A DNA stretch of 61,028 nt, from the IMG/VR virus record IMGVR_UViG_3300034272_001471, positions 1-61,028 of that record. One strand, given 5' to 3'. Made by a program: the position numbers and the translations under genes. Position 1 is the stretch's first letter, and each line of letters opens with the position of its first letter. This DNA is from a virus. Shown here one piece after another: positions 14,343-21,480 of the stretch. The notes below the pieces were generated by a model. The model did no database searches. It was not told where the DNA came from and saw only the letters and a program-made list of their open reading frames with translations.

Positions 14343-15277
14343 AGTATCTTGGCTCCGGGGATCCACAGCGTCACGCCTCCAACGGAGGACCGCACCTCGT
14401 AGTTCAGCAGCTTGTGGGGATCGACGAGTCCCCACCCATAGATCGAATCCCGGCCCGCCGCCCCGGCATCGCGGCAGGTTTCGGACAGGGCTTTGACGAC
14501 GCCAGCATGGTCTACCTTGCCGCCGGCCTGCTTCTGGGCGCTCACGTACAGGGCGAGCGTGCCGACCACAAACGGCGCTGCCATGCTCGTCCCGCTCACC
14601 GTGGCGTAGCCGTCTCCAAGCCATGTGGATGTAATGTCCTGGCCGGGCGCAGCCACTGCGATCTCCTTGCCACGGCTGCTGAACTCGCACGCATTGCCAT
14701 GCCTGTCCACTGCACCCACAGCCAGCGTTTCCTGGAACGCGGCCGGGTAGTTGACCGAAGCACCGTCGTTTCCGGCGGCGCACACCACCACCACGCCCGC
14801 AGCATGCGCGGCCTTGATCGCAGCATGGAGCTGGGCATCAGGCCGGCTACTGCCGAGCGACATGCAGATGAGGTCTGCCTTCGCCTCAGTCGCATGTCGA
14901 ACCGCCTGGGATACCGCATCGTTGCTGCCCATCCCGGAATGGCCCAGGACTTTGAGCGACAGCAGCTTGGCCTCCGGGGCAATCCCCTTGGCCGCGCCGC
15001 TCTTTGCCCCGATCACGCCAGCCACGTGCGTGCCATGGCCAAGCGTGTCGTAGACGTTGCCGTCGCTGCTGAAGTTGCGGTAGTCCTCAACCTGCAAGGC
15101 CGGGTGGGGAGCGACTCCGCTGTCCACCACTGCCACCGTAACGCCTGCCCCCTTGGTTGTGCGCCAAAGCAGCGGTATGCCGTACGCCTCCAACGACCAG
15201 TCCACCCCATCCGCCATCGACTGCGATGCCTGGACGATGTCAACCCGGTACGGTGGTAGGTGTACGTATCCGCTCAC
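14339..15277 (-). CDS. subtilisin-like serine protease (S8 family), 312 aa
   Basis: Catalytic triad visible: Asp52 in VAVVDSG, His81 in HGTHVAG, Ser231 in GTSMAAP, with oxyanion Asn170 in AAGND. No propeptide and no signal peptide, so it is made in the cytoplasm and would need release or a membrane hole. The GTG start overlaps the previous stop. The last 25 residues form a short extension. One of several proteases clustered here. Confidence 0.92.
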   Translation of the reverse strand: MSGYVHLPPYRVDIVQASQSMADGVDWSLEAYGIPLLWRTTKGAGVTVAVVDSGVAPHPALQVEDYRNFSSDGNVYDTLGHGTHVAGVIGAKSGAAKGIAPEAKLLSLKVLGHSGMGSNDAVSQAVRHATEAKADLICMSLGSSRPDAQLHAAIKAAHAAGVVVVCAAGNDGASVNYPAAFQETLAVGAVDRHGNACEFSSRGKEIAVAAPGQDITSTWLGDGYATVSGTSMAAPFVVGTLALYVSAQKQAGGKVDHAGVVKALSETCRDAGAAGRDSIYGWGLVDPHKLLNYEVRSSVGGVTLWIPGAKIL

Positions 15278-15594
15278 TTGCCCGACACCGCCTGGAGGAT
15301 CGCGATCAGGATCGGGATCACCACCTCAACAATCGTCCGCCAGTCCACGCCCAGCGCGGCGTACTCCACCATCAGCGGACGGTACTCGTCGGCAGACAGC
15401 AGGGTCGGCCCGTCGAAGTAGGCCGGCTTGACCATCTCCGCCTCCAGGATCGGCAGGACGATCTTGGCGATCTCGTCCGCGACCGCCCACTTGGCAAGGT
15501 ACGAGGAGTCGCGGTCAAACTTCTTTGCGATTTCGACGACGCGGAGCAGGGCGTCCCGGTGCTTGAGTAACCACTGCAGTACTTTCAGATTCAT
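15274..15594 (-). CDS. small protein with hydrophobic C-terminus, 106 aa
   Basis: The ATG at 15594 follows GAAGGGGAAACG. Helical throughout, ending in a hydrophobic segment (VEVVIPILIAILQAV, residues 88-102) that may insert in a membrane or anchor a complex. Directly upstream of the subtilisin-like gene. Function unknown. Confidence 0.65.
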   Translation of the reverse strand: MNLKVLQWLLKHRDALLRVVEIAKKFDRDSSYLAKWAVADEIAKIVLPILEAEMVKPAYFDGPTLLSADEYRPLMVEYAALGVDWRTIVEVVIPILIAILQAVSGK

Positions 15595-15940
15595 CGTTTC
15601 CCCTTCGGTCTAGGCAGGCAATTGCCACAATGGCGTGGCCGGCGATGTCGGCAAGCGTGTCCCTAATATCAATTGTCCGCAAACGCCCCCGGAGGCGGCG
15701 GCACTTTTCCCCGATTCTGGCGACCTGATATATCCAGGGGTCAATGCCGTCTTCCTGCACGCCCAGGGCGTTTGCCAGGGGGTCGGACTCGCAGCCGTAG
15801 TAGCCCCGCTTCCGGGACAGGAGGCTGTGCAGCTGCTCGCAGATGGGCAGGTACGGGTCACCCCCATTCGACGCCCCGGCTGGCGTGCTGGATCCGGCCG
15901 TACTCGCACCAGAATGTCGGGTGGTGATAGGGGTCGTCAC
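15515..15940 (-). CDS. phage hypothetical protein, 141 aa
   Basis: Start chosen at GTG 15940 because GAGGAGG lies 6 nt upstream; no ATG fits the frame. After a flexible Ser/Thr/Gly tail (about 28 residues) comes RKRGYYGCESDPLANALGV and YQVARIGEKCRRLRG, then a DTLADIAGHAIVAIACL helix. This pattern is shared by a common phage family of unknown function. Overlaps neighbours by about 80 nt at each end. Confidence 0.7.
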   Translation of the reverse strand: MTTPITTRHSGASTAGSSTPAGASNGGDPYLPICEQLHSLLSRKRGYYGCESDPLANALGVQEDGIDPWIYQVARIGEKCRRLRGRLRTIDIRDTLADIAGHAIVAIACLDRRGNDESESTAVVTQAPGRPAPRRRNRKEV

Positions 15941-16205
15941 TGGTGTCCTCCTCGTCGTTGAGCCAGACCACCCTGCCGTGAGCCCATTCTTCACAGAGGG
16001 TGTCCAGCATGGCATCATGCGTCAGATCATTGCGTATCGAAATAATCCCACGGTCCAAGTCGTCGCTGAGACAGAAGTACCCGTAGGCTTCTGGCATCTG
16101 CTTAACGCTGCGAAGGTAGACTCTCACCGGGAATTGCAGGGGCCACCGCTCTGTGGCCCACGCCTTCCACTTCCGCACCAATTGCTTGCGCCAGTCTTGG
16201 GGCAT
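15858..16205 (-). CDS. putative degenerate metallopeptidase-like protein, 115 aa
   Basis: The ATG at 16205 follows GGAGCTGGAAG. The segment LDTLCEEWAHGRVVW followed by HHPTFWCEYGRI resembles small SprT-like phage proteins that carry LxHEWAH and HGPEWG. Here the first His of the zinc motif is replaced (CEEWAH). Either it is inactive or it uses other ligands. Assignment is from pattern memory only. Confidence 0.5.
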   Translation of the reverse strand: MPQDWRKQLVRKWKAWATERWPLQFPVRVYLRSVKQMPEAYGYFCLSDDLDRGIISIRNDLTHDAMLDTLCEEWAHGRVVWLNDEEDTSDDPYHHPTFWCEYGRIQHASRGVEWG

Positions 16206-16488
16206 CTTCCAGCTCCACTATCAGCAGCCACTTGCGATTGTTGCGCTTGTGCAGGACGACCGGCACCTTGCCGCCGCAGTCGGCCTTGGCTTGGTCCACC
16301 CAGTCGTACGGGTTCCCACGCTCCGTGCGCTTCACCTCAACATGAATGCCGCCGTGGCCGACGACGATGTCCGGACTGTCCTTTGACCCGGAGAATTGCT
16401 GCCCCCGGCGGGCATGCACGCCGAACACGCGGGACCATTCGGCCGCCGCCTCTCGCTCCCCGCGGGCCCCCTTCTGCCGGCTGTTCAT
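16102..16488 (-). CDS. PD-(D/E)XK nuclease, Holliday-junction-resolvase-like, 128 aa
   Basis: The ATG at 16488 gives NSRQKGARGEREAAAEW (conserved Glu), then SPDIVV and HVEVKRTE, the E...D...ExK layout of Hjc/VRR-like resolvases, about residues 9-60. It may process recombination or replication intermediates before packaging. Its 3' part overlaps the next gene by 104 nt. Confidence 0.7.
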   Translation of the reverse strand: MNSRQKGARGEREAAAEWSRVFGVHARRGQQFSGSKDSPDIVVGHGGIHVEVKRTERGNPYDWVDQAKADCGGKVPVVLHKRNNRKWLLIVELEDAPRLAQAIGAEVEGVGHRAVAPAIPGESLPSQR

Positions 16489-16700
16489 TTGGCCCACCTC
16501 GCCAGCCGGCCCTGGTGATCCCGGGCCTCCACAATCGTCAGCTCCGGGAACTGCTCGGCCACAAGCCGGACGCACTCCGTGACGGACTTCTTGTCCAGCA
16601 CCCGGGCGTTGCTGCCGATCCACGCACCGACCCGGCCGTAGGCGGCGAAGTCCCGCCGGTCACCCTCAGTCGGCCAGAAGCAAGAGAGACGGTGGTTCAT
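16485..16700 (-). CDS. hypothetical protein, 71 aa
   Basis: The ATG at 16700 follows GAGGTTAAGACC. Alpha/beta sequence (SVTECVRLVAEQFPELTIVEARD). The stop overlaps the start of the resolvase-like gene. No family recognised. Confidence 0.6.
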   Translation of the reverse strand: MNHRLSCFWPTEGDRRDFAAYGRVGAWIGSNARVLDKKSVTECVRLVAEQFPELTIVEARDHQGRLARWAK

Positions 16701-16720
16701 GGTCTTAACCTCGCTGCCGG

Positions 16721-17101
16721 CTAGCATTCCTCGGGCTCCTGTGAGTGCATCAGGGTCGTCAAGGTTTCCACCCAGTGGTTTGGCCGGGGGGTTGCCACGC
16801 CATGCTCAACGAGGTAGGCGCTCAGGCTCTCGCCGGACTGCAGGTCGCAGAGGTCCCCAAGCACCCGGCCATACTCGTCTCGCAGCCATTCGGCCGTATC
16901 CAGCCGCAGCCGGCAGTGGTCGGCGTGGACCTCCACCCAGTCGCAGACCGCCTGCCGGGCGGCGTCGTCGCAGTCGCAGCCGTGGATTCGCATGTACATC
17001 GAAACCTGGGACTGGAGCTGGGGGCATGCCACCCGCAGGTGGACGGTGTCGGGCCGGGTCACGCGGATGACCTGTGCTGTCAAGGGGTCCGATGTCGCCA
17101 T
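16721..17101 (-). CDS. staphylococcal-nuclease-like fold protein, 126 aa
   Basis: Begins with a strand pattern VIRVTRPDTVHLRV, then MRIHGCDCDDAA and later EYGRVLGDLCDLQSGESLSAYLVEHG. These match the beta-barrel and GRVLG...YLL elements of small SNase-like phage proteins. The catalytic Arg/Glu residues of thermonuclease are not clearly kept, so it may be a binding module. Confidence 0.6.
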   Translation of the reverse strand: MATSDPLTAQVIRVTRPDTVHLRVACPQLQSQVSMYMRIHGCDCDDAARQAVCDWVEVHADHCRLRLDTAEWLRDEYGRVLGDLCDLQSGESLSAYLVEHGVATPRPNHWVETLTTLMHSQEPEEC

Positions 17102-17478
17102 CCGGTGGTGTTCTTCTGCCTCTGTTCTTCGTAGGCCGGCGGCAGTGGCTCTGGCTCGTAGCCCAGGTGCTGCTTGTGCCGAAGGCCGGCAAGAAACTGG
17201 GGGTCAAAAAACTCTGGGTCACTCTCACGCTTACAGGCGAGCAGTATACCCTTGTTCAGATCAGGAAGTCCAGTGACTTTGCTGCCGGAATGGAAGACGG
17301 CGTGGCAGTTCTGACACAGGCTCAGAAGGTTGCGGCGATCATGCTTGCGACCGGCCCCCTGGACCAGATGGTGAATCTCCAGGCGGCGCCGCATGTCCAT
17401 CTCCGGCCACCAGCAGACTGCGCAAGACATGTGACTTGCCGCAAACTCTTGTAGAGTCACCTTGTCTGCCCTGTTCAC
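17080..17478 (-). CDS. HNH endonuclease, 132 aa
   Basis: A GTG at 17478 with GGGGAGGGTCT upstream gives the start. CAVCWW and CQNC zinc ligands frame EIHHLVQGAGRKHDRRNLLSLC, a typical HNH core at about residues 18-62. It may be a homing nuclease or a DNA-processing HNH enzyme. It is not next to the terminase, so a packaging role is less likely. Confidence 0.8.
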   Translation of the reverse strand: MNRADKVTLQEFAASHMSCAVCWWPEMDMRRRLEIHHLVQGAGRKHDRRNLLSLCQNCHAVFHSGSKVTGLPDLNKGILLACKRESDPEFFDPQFLAGLRHKQHLGYEPEPLPPAYEEQRQKNTTGWRHRTP

Positions 17479-17816
17479 AGACCCTCCCCTTCTTCTTATC
17501 AACCTCTGATCCAGTTCTGCGTCTCGGAGTAGCGGTCCATGTTCACTGACTGAAGGCTCGGTATGGGCGCACGGCGACCAATCCCTGGTGTTGAGCCAGG
17601 GTTGGCCGCCGCCCATGTCCACCGACCGTTAGGACGTATACGGGCGTCTCACAACCGCCGGGGCGTGAGCATGCGACCTGCTTATCGGGCATCCTGGCTG
17701 CCCGTGTGACTTGGCCCTGTCGCTTTCGGCTGGCCTACCCGCTGCGTCACAATCCCTTTTGGTAGCGGGGATAATGCCGGGCGGCCAAAAGGTTGACCCA
17801 AACCCGACCGGCATGA
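17479..17816. other. 338-bp gap with several hairpins
   Basis: Non-coding as far as I can see; the leftward 63-aa reading inside it has no SD and odd composition. It holds a hairpin CCCTGG-TGTTGAG-CCAGGG (17583-17601) and a stem around 17684-17705 (CGGGC / GCCCG). It may hold a terminator, promoter or small structured RNA. Cannot be resolved by eye. Confidence 0.4.
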
Positions 17817-18425
17817 TCACTCAAACTCAATCGTCGCATCCCATTCCGGGATGACAGTGCGACATTCTGCCACAGTCGCCCGGCAGAAATCCACTAACTT
17901 TGTGCGCTCGTAGTTCTTCACCGATAAAGTCATTCGGCACAGAGTCCTGGCGTAGCGGGCCATGGTCATGCAGTGCCTGTTCGTTTCCTGGCGGCCCGCG
18001 ATTCCGAGCTCCTGCCGGATCTGAGCGCCGCGCAGGTAGGCGGTCCACTCGTCCAGGATCATGGTCGGCCTGTCGGCCCATGGCCCAGCCTCACCCTGCC
18101 GGCGGTAGGTGGCGTAGATCGTCCCCCGCTCTGGCTCCGGGACGGCGTCGAACACTGCGGCCGTCCGCAGCGGCGGAATGGGAACCCACCGCACCCGCCC
18201 GCCCATGGCGTACAAGCCATGCTCCCGACCGCGGAACCGGGACAGGAAGTGACTGCCCTCATGCCCGTACGTGATCAGGTCTGGCTCCCGGGCGTCCGTA
18301 TCCCTCGGCAGGCGGCCGGCAATGTCCCGCAGCGTCGGGCCAAACCCCTGGGGCGGCGACCAGATCAGTGGCACCTCCGCCCGGCAGACGGCTGAGAGCA
18401 ACAGGAATACCGCAAAAGCCCGCAT
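17817..18425 (-). CDS. secreted HExxH metalloprotease-like protein, 202 aa
   Basis: Clear signal peptide (MRAFAVFLLLSAVCRA) with likely cleavage after about residue 16. The motif TYGHEGSHFLSRF contains HExxH, and a downstream LDEWTAYLRG offers a third ligand Glu, so a zinc protease fold is plausible. Later Cys residues may form disulfides outside the cell membrane. Similar proteins occur in planctomycete genomes, from memory. Candidate envelope-degrading enzyme. Confidence 0.65.
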   Translation of the reverse strand: MRAFAVFLLLSAVCRAEVPLIWSPPQGFGPTLRDIAGRLPRDTDAREPDLITYGHEGSHFLSRFRGREHGLYAMGGRVRWVPIPPLRTAAVFDAVPEPERGTIYATYRRQGEAGPWADRPTMILDEWTAYLRGAQIRQELGIAGRQETNRHCMTMARYARTLCRMTLSVKNYERTKLVDFCRATVAECRTVIPEWDATIEFE

Positions 18426-18612
18426 GTAGGACTAATGCCCTGCCAGGGCCCCTGGCGTGCCGCCTAAAGCCCGGCCGCCCTGGGGCGACCTCCCGCCCGG
18501 CCGGCGGCTGAAGTGCCGCCAGAACGCACAGGCGGGGCATCCACCGCCGCCCCGCGCTGCCTAAGAGCATGGAGCCCATCAGCAGACCGCAGGGCGACGA
18601 TGGATGGTGGCA

Positions 18613-18903
18613 TCACTCCTCGCGGACCAGCGACACGCCGAGCTCTCCGGGCTGTGCCGGGGCGATGGTGTCGGTGGCCACAAACTCCACCACGGCCGGC
18701 TGGCTGACGTTGCCTGCGTCGTCAACGTCCACCAGAGTCAAGACGACGGCAGCGTCCTGCGGCACCGTCACCTCACCGAAGGAGGTGGAGTCCGCACTAA
18801 ACGAAGTCGTCGTCGTTTCGCCGCCGACTGTCACCGACAGCCGCCTGGACACCACATCAGAATCCACAGCCGGCCCGGCCGTTACCGCATAGACCAATCC
18901 CAT
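18613..18903 (-). CDS. beta-sandwich (Ig/fibronectin-like) protein, 96 aa
   Basis: The ATG at 18903 follows GAGGTTTTCT. Strand-rich sequence with Thr/Val/Ser repeats (LSVTVGGETTTTSFSADS) and a DDAGNVSQPAVVEFVATD segment like bacterial Ig-like domains. No signal peptide. Could decorate the virion or bind a surface (inference). Confidence 0.6.
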   Translation of the reverse strand: MGLVYAVTAGPAVDSDVVSRRLSVTVGGETTTTSFSADSTSFGEVTVPQDAAVVLTLVDVDDAGNVSQPAVVEFVATDTIAPAQPGELGVSLVREE

Positions 18904-19173
18904 AGAAAACCTCGCTCTGCGGATGAGACAAAAACGCACCGCAAAAGGCTGGCGCATCCGAAACGACAGCCTGCGGAGTTCGCTTGCAATAGATCGTCCA
19001 AACCACATCATGTGCGCTCCCGTCAGTCAGTGGGCGCGACGGGCCGTAGGGCGCGCTATACGGCTCCGCATAACGCCGGCGTCCGCCGTTACGCCGCAGG
19101 CTGGCGTTGATTCGGCGGGGTGATATACGGCAGAGGGTGCGATATACGGAACCGCATAAATGTGGTTCTGTGG
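18904..19173. repeat. gap with two 21-bp direct repeats next to the cassette array
   Basis: No gene seen. Two copies of GCG(C/A)TATACGG(CT/AA)CCGCATAA lie at 19053-19073 and 19139-19159, with a partial copy at 19121-19130. Each contains the imperfect dyad ATACGG-NN-CCGCAT. An AACGCC/GGCGTT inverted repeat lies between them. Directly after comes the first GTTCTGTGG box of the array (19165-19173). It could be an attI-like or regulator-binding site. Confidence 0.5.
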
Positions 19174-19476
19174 CTAGTCGGCAAGCGATTGCCTCAACTG
19201 TGATAGCGCCTTATGCGCTTTCCTTCGCTCTGGTGTGTTCATCGCGACAAGGCATTTGTCACTGAACGGGTCTATCTGCGCCAGGCATGCGCCAATATCG
19301 TCTAGCATCGCGTCCACATCAGGATGATTGTTTCGGAATCGCATGCCGTACATGAATGCCGCAAGTGCCGCCGGAGAGTCGCCCCCGTCCACCCCGCATA
19401 GACGGCAGTCGCGCTGAAACTCACGAAAACCCACAGAACCACGCATTGCATCAGACCGCTCATCAACGTCGCTCAT
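19174..19476 (-). CDS. cassette protein, 100 aa
   Basis: The ATG at 19476 follows AAAGGAGGATGATTCA. Its stop is directly next to GTTCTGTGG (19165-19173). It contains CRLCGVDGGDSPAALAAFMYG and an acidic middle. No family recognised. Its N-terminal codons lie inside the first attC-like site. First gene at the left end of the cassette array. Confidence 0.65.
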   Translation of the reverse strand: MSDVDERSDAMRGSVGFREFQRDCRLCGVDGGDSPAALAAFMYGMRFRNNHPDVDAMLDDIGACLAQIDPFSDKCLVAMNTPERRKAHKALSQLRQSLAD

Positions 19477-19520
19477 TGAATCATCCTCCTTTGTTCGCGG
19501 CTGCTGAATGCAGCCGTTCT
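19435..19520 (+). repeat. attC-like site 1
   Basis: AGAAC (19435-19439) pairs with GTTCT (19516-19520). Inner arms CATT-g-CA/TG-AATG leave an unpaired G on the left arm. The loop holds the SD and the start codon of the 19476 gene. The next gene's TAG follows the right box by 2 nt. The pairing is the least regular of the set. Confidence 0.55.
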
Positions 19521-19522
19521 CG

Positions 19523-19789
19523 CTACCCACCCGCAACGATCCTCTCGCAATGCTTGCATCGCTGGACTCCCTTTGCGAGCAGGCGAGCGGCGTACTCTGT
19601 CTTTGGTTTCTCGTAGCACCACGCGCCGCAAACAGCGCGGCCGGCGTTGTCGGTGCCGCCAGTGTCAGCAATCTTGATGCAGTGCAGGCGGGTCGCGTAC
19701 CAGCCCGCGAACCACGCGAAAGCACCGTCTGCGGCAGGCAGTTTCTCATGTAGCAGTTTTGGCGATTCGGCAACAGGTTTTTCGGTCAT
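19523..19789 (-). CDS. small zinc-ribbon-like cassette protein, 88 aa
   Basis: The ATG at 19789 follows GGAGACGAC. Cysteines at LHCIKI, VCGAWC and RCKHCERI (about residues 37-82) could bind zinc. The phrase ADTGGTDNAGRAVCGA is familiar from planctomycete small proteins (memory). Function unknown. Confidence 0.65.
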   Translation of the reverse strand: MTEKPVAESPKLLHEKLPAADGAFAWFAGWYATRLHCIKIADTGGTDNAGRAVCGAWCYEKPKTEYAARLLAKGVQRCKHCERIVAGG

Positions 19790-19820
19790 GTCGTCTCCAG
19801 TAACATTGTGCCACTCAGCG

Positions 19821-19869
19821 AGAACCAAGCGATGCTGCGGACGAGCCGCTGATCGCAAGCGTTCTGTGG
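19821..19869 (+). repeat. attC-like site 2 (short form)
   Basis: A 49-bp imperfect palindrome: AGAAC ... GCGAT-g-C ... ATCGC ... GTTCT. It differs from the copy at 21431-21479 by one base. The left arm has an extra unpaired G. The stop codon of the next gene (19870) follows directly. The short loop carries no gene start, unlike the long forms. Confidence 0.7.
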
Positions 19870-20061
19870 CTACTTGCTCGCCTTTTTCTTCACGCACCGC
19901 AGCAACGCCTTGAGCCAGTGTGCGTCTCGCTCGGATAGCAGTTGCGGGCCTTTCGACGGGAACGCCTCCATCTTGTGAGCGTGCTGCTCCACACGCTTGA
20001 TGGCGTGCTTCAATGCAGACACCAAGTAGTATCGCTCGTCGTCGTCCAGCGTGACCTTCAT
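19870..20061 (-). CDS. cassette protein, 63 aa
   Basis: The ATG at 20061 follows GGAGGCAAGTG and overlaps the stop of the upstream gene, so this cassette holds two coupled genes. Helical basic protein ending CVKKKASK. Function unknown. Confidence 0.65.
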   Translation of the reverse strand: MKVTLDDDERYYLVSALKHAIKRVEQHAHKMEAFPSKGPQLLSERDAHWLKALLRCVKKKASK

Positions 20062-20303
20062 CACTTGCCTCCAGCCTGACGCTCCAGTGCCTCAATCCGC
20101 GCCCGAAGGACTTGCGTTTCTTTTATCAAGTCGCACACCACATCCGTGTCTCGGCTGTACGCGCGAGCGATCGTCCAATCAGTGGCGGCGAGTTGCTGAA
20201 TCCTGTAGAGCGCCCATCCAGAAAACAACAGGGCCGCGACGCTCGCCATCAACGCCACAGAACCAAGCGATGCAACGGACGGCCCTGCTACGTCATGTGT
20301 CAT
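20061..20303 (-). CDS. cassette membrane protein, 80 aa
   Basis: The ATG at 20303 follows GAGGACTCACC inside an attC-like loop. One membrane span (about residues 12-34, LGSVALMASVAALLFSGWAL), then a helical tail with coiled-coil character (VLRARIEALERQ). Function unknown. Confidence 0.65.
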   Translation of the reverse strand: MTHDVAGPSVASLGSVALMASVAALLFSGWALYRIQQLAATDWTIARAYSRDTDVVCDLIKETQVLRARIEALERQAGGK

Positions 20304-20343
20304 GGTGAGTCCTCAGGTGGCCGCCGTTGATCTTCCGTGTTCT
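20259..20343 (+). repeat. attC-like site 3 with two bulged bases
   Basis: AGAAC (20259-20263) and GTTCT (20339-20343) form the outer boxes. The left arm GAT-g-CAACGG-a-CGGCC (20269-20284) pairs perfectly with GGCCGCCGTTGATC (20319-20332) once G and A are bulged out. The intervening loop carries the start codon of the 20303 gene. Confidence 0.8.
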
Positions 20344-20702
20344 CATTTCGTCCGTTCAAGCAGCCCGCGAAGAGCCACCACTCGGTCAGGCTCTTTCCCG
20401 CCGTACCACTCAGCGTCCAACTCGCGCCGGATAGCCGCCTCAATCGCCTCACGCTCCTTGTCGGTGAGCCCCCCGAAATCCACCGGGTCCATCGCCTCCC
20501 GCTCCGCGTCGGTGAGCGCTGGCAAGCGGTAGAGCGGAACGATGCCGTGATTCCCAGTTACTGCCTCGTCAATCGCTTTGGCCTCTTCTTCGATGCCATA
20601 GACATCGTAGATTCGCTGGCCGTCAGCAAGCACCACAGCCCACGCGCACGGCTCCCCGTGAGAACCACGCGATGGAATGGACTGCTCATTGGCGTCTGTC
20701 AT
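20343..20702 (-). CDS. cassette protein, 119 aa
   Basis: The ATG at 20702 lies in an attC-like loop. It shares IVPLYRLPALTDAEREAM and a C-terminal LRGLLERTK with other cassette proteins here (at 22360 and 20745), so these cassettes carry related modular proteins. Function unknown. Confidence 0.7.
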   Translation of the reverse strand: MTDANEQSIPSRGSHGEPCAWAVVLADGQRIYDVYGIEEEAKAIDEAVTGNHGIVPLYRLPALTDAEREAMDPVDFGGLTDKEREAIEAAIRRELDAEWYGGKEPDRVVALRGLLERTK

Positions 20703-20745
20703 GTCTCATGCTCCTGTGTTCGCAGCCATTCATCGCTGGCGTTCT
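20661..20745 (+). repeat. attC-like site 4 with two bulged bases
   Basis: GAGAAC/GTTCTC outer boxes (20660-20665 and 20741-20746). The left arm GCGATG-g-AATGG-a-CTGC (20669-20685) pairs with GCAGCCATTCATCGC (20722-20736) when G and A are bulged. The arm sequences differ from site 3 but keep pairing, so structure rather than sequence is conserved. Confidence 0.8.
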
Positions 20746-21080
20746 CAGTGTGTTCGTTCCAGCAGCCCGTCAATGACCGCCGCGACCTCCACGCTGTCGG
20801 CAAAACGCCCCGCGAAGTAGTCCTCTCGCACTCGCCGCAGCACCTTTCGCAACGCCGTCCGCTCCTCGTCGGTGAGCGTGGGATGCGGCTTCTGCACCAG
20901 CCCGAGCCTGAACAGGGCGGTCACAACATTGAAGGCAAATGGCGATACGCCGAGCTGGTCGCACCAGCGTTCCGCCGCAACTGCCATGGATGACCGCTCC
21001 GAAAACATCGCCTGCCCATGCTCCCCGCGAGAACCAGCGGATGCAGGAGACGGCTCGTTGGTGTCGTTTGATTGGCTCAT
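20745..21080 (-). CDS. cassette protein, 111 aa
   Basis: The ATG at 21080 follows GAGGAACAAACC. Its N-terminus (NEPSPASAGSRGE) is encoded by the repeat itself and recurs in the genes at 21481 and 22042. C-terminal PTLTDEERTALRKVLRRV and IDGLLERTH link it to the neighbouring cassette proteins. Function unknown. Confidence 0.7.
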   Translation of the reverse strand: MSQSNDTNEPSPASAGSRGEHGQAMFSERSSMAVAAERWCDQLGVSPFAFNVVTALFRLGLVQKPHPTLTDEERTALRKVLRRVREDYFAGRFADSVEVAAVIDGLLERTH

Positions 21081-21116
21081 GGTTTGTTCCTCGCCGCTCC
21101 TGATCCTGCGTGTTCT
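21030..21116 (+). repeat. attC-like site 5 with two bulged bases
   Basis: AGAAC (21030-21034) with GTTCT (21112-21116). The left arm GGAT-g-CAGGAG-a-CGGC (21039-21054) pairs with GCCGCTCCTGATCC (21093-21106). The start codon of the 21080 gene lies in the loop. The next gene's TAG follows within 5 nt of the right box. Confidence 0.8.
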
Positions 21117-21120
21117 GTGA

Positions 21121-21396
21121 CTACTCTGCCTTCCAGCCGTTGTTGATGTACGCCAGCACGGCGTGGAATGCAGCCACCTCGCCAGCCGTCCTAGCGGCGT
21201 CTGCGGTCAACGGCTCGCCGCCTGCCTTTGCGATCAGGCCGATAGTGTCTAGCCGCGTCTCGCGCTTCTCAATCTGCCACCGCATCCAGTCGATGAGGCT
21301 GCCATGCTGCCTGTTCATGGCATTGCAAAAAAACTCCTGCGAGTCGCGCAGACCTGAGATAAGGTTGTCTCGCCGTTTGATTGCGTTGTAGAGCAT
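21121..21396 (-). CDS. cassette protein, 91 aa
   Basis: The ATG at 21396 follows AGGAGGATTGAA. Helical, with WMRWQIEKRETRLDTIG and LTADAARTAGEVAAFHAVL. The stop sits 4 nt from the GTTCT box of attC-like site 5. Function unknown. Confidence 0.7.
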   Translation of the reverse strand: MLYNAIKRRDNLISGLRDSQEFFCNAMNRQHGSLIDWMRWQIEKRETRLDTIGLIAKAGGEPLTADAARTAGEVAAFHAVLAYINNGWKAE

Positions 21397-21430
21397 TTCA
21401 ATCCTCCTGTTGTGTCATCCAACAAACCAC

Positions 21431-21479
21431 AGAACCAAGCGATGCTGCGGACGAGCCGCAGATCGCAAGCGTTCTGTGG
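21431..21479 (+). repeat. attC-like site 6 (short form)
   Basis: A 49-bp palindrome nearly identical to site 2. AGAAC/GTTCT outer boxes; GCGAT-g-CTGCGG pairs with CCGCAGATCGC leaving one bulged G. The next stop codon lies at 21481, 2 nt beyond. Confidence 0.75.
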
Positions 21480-21480
21480 G

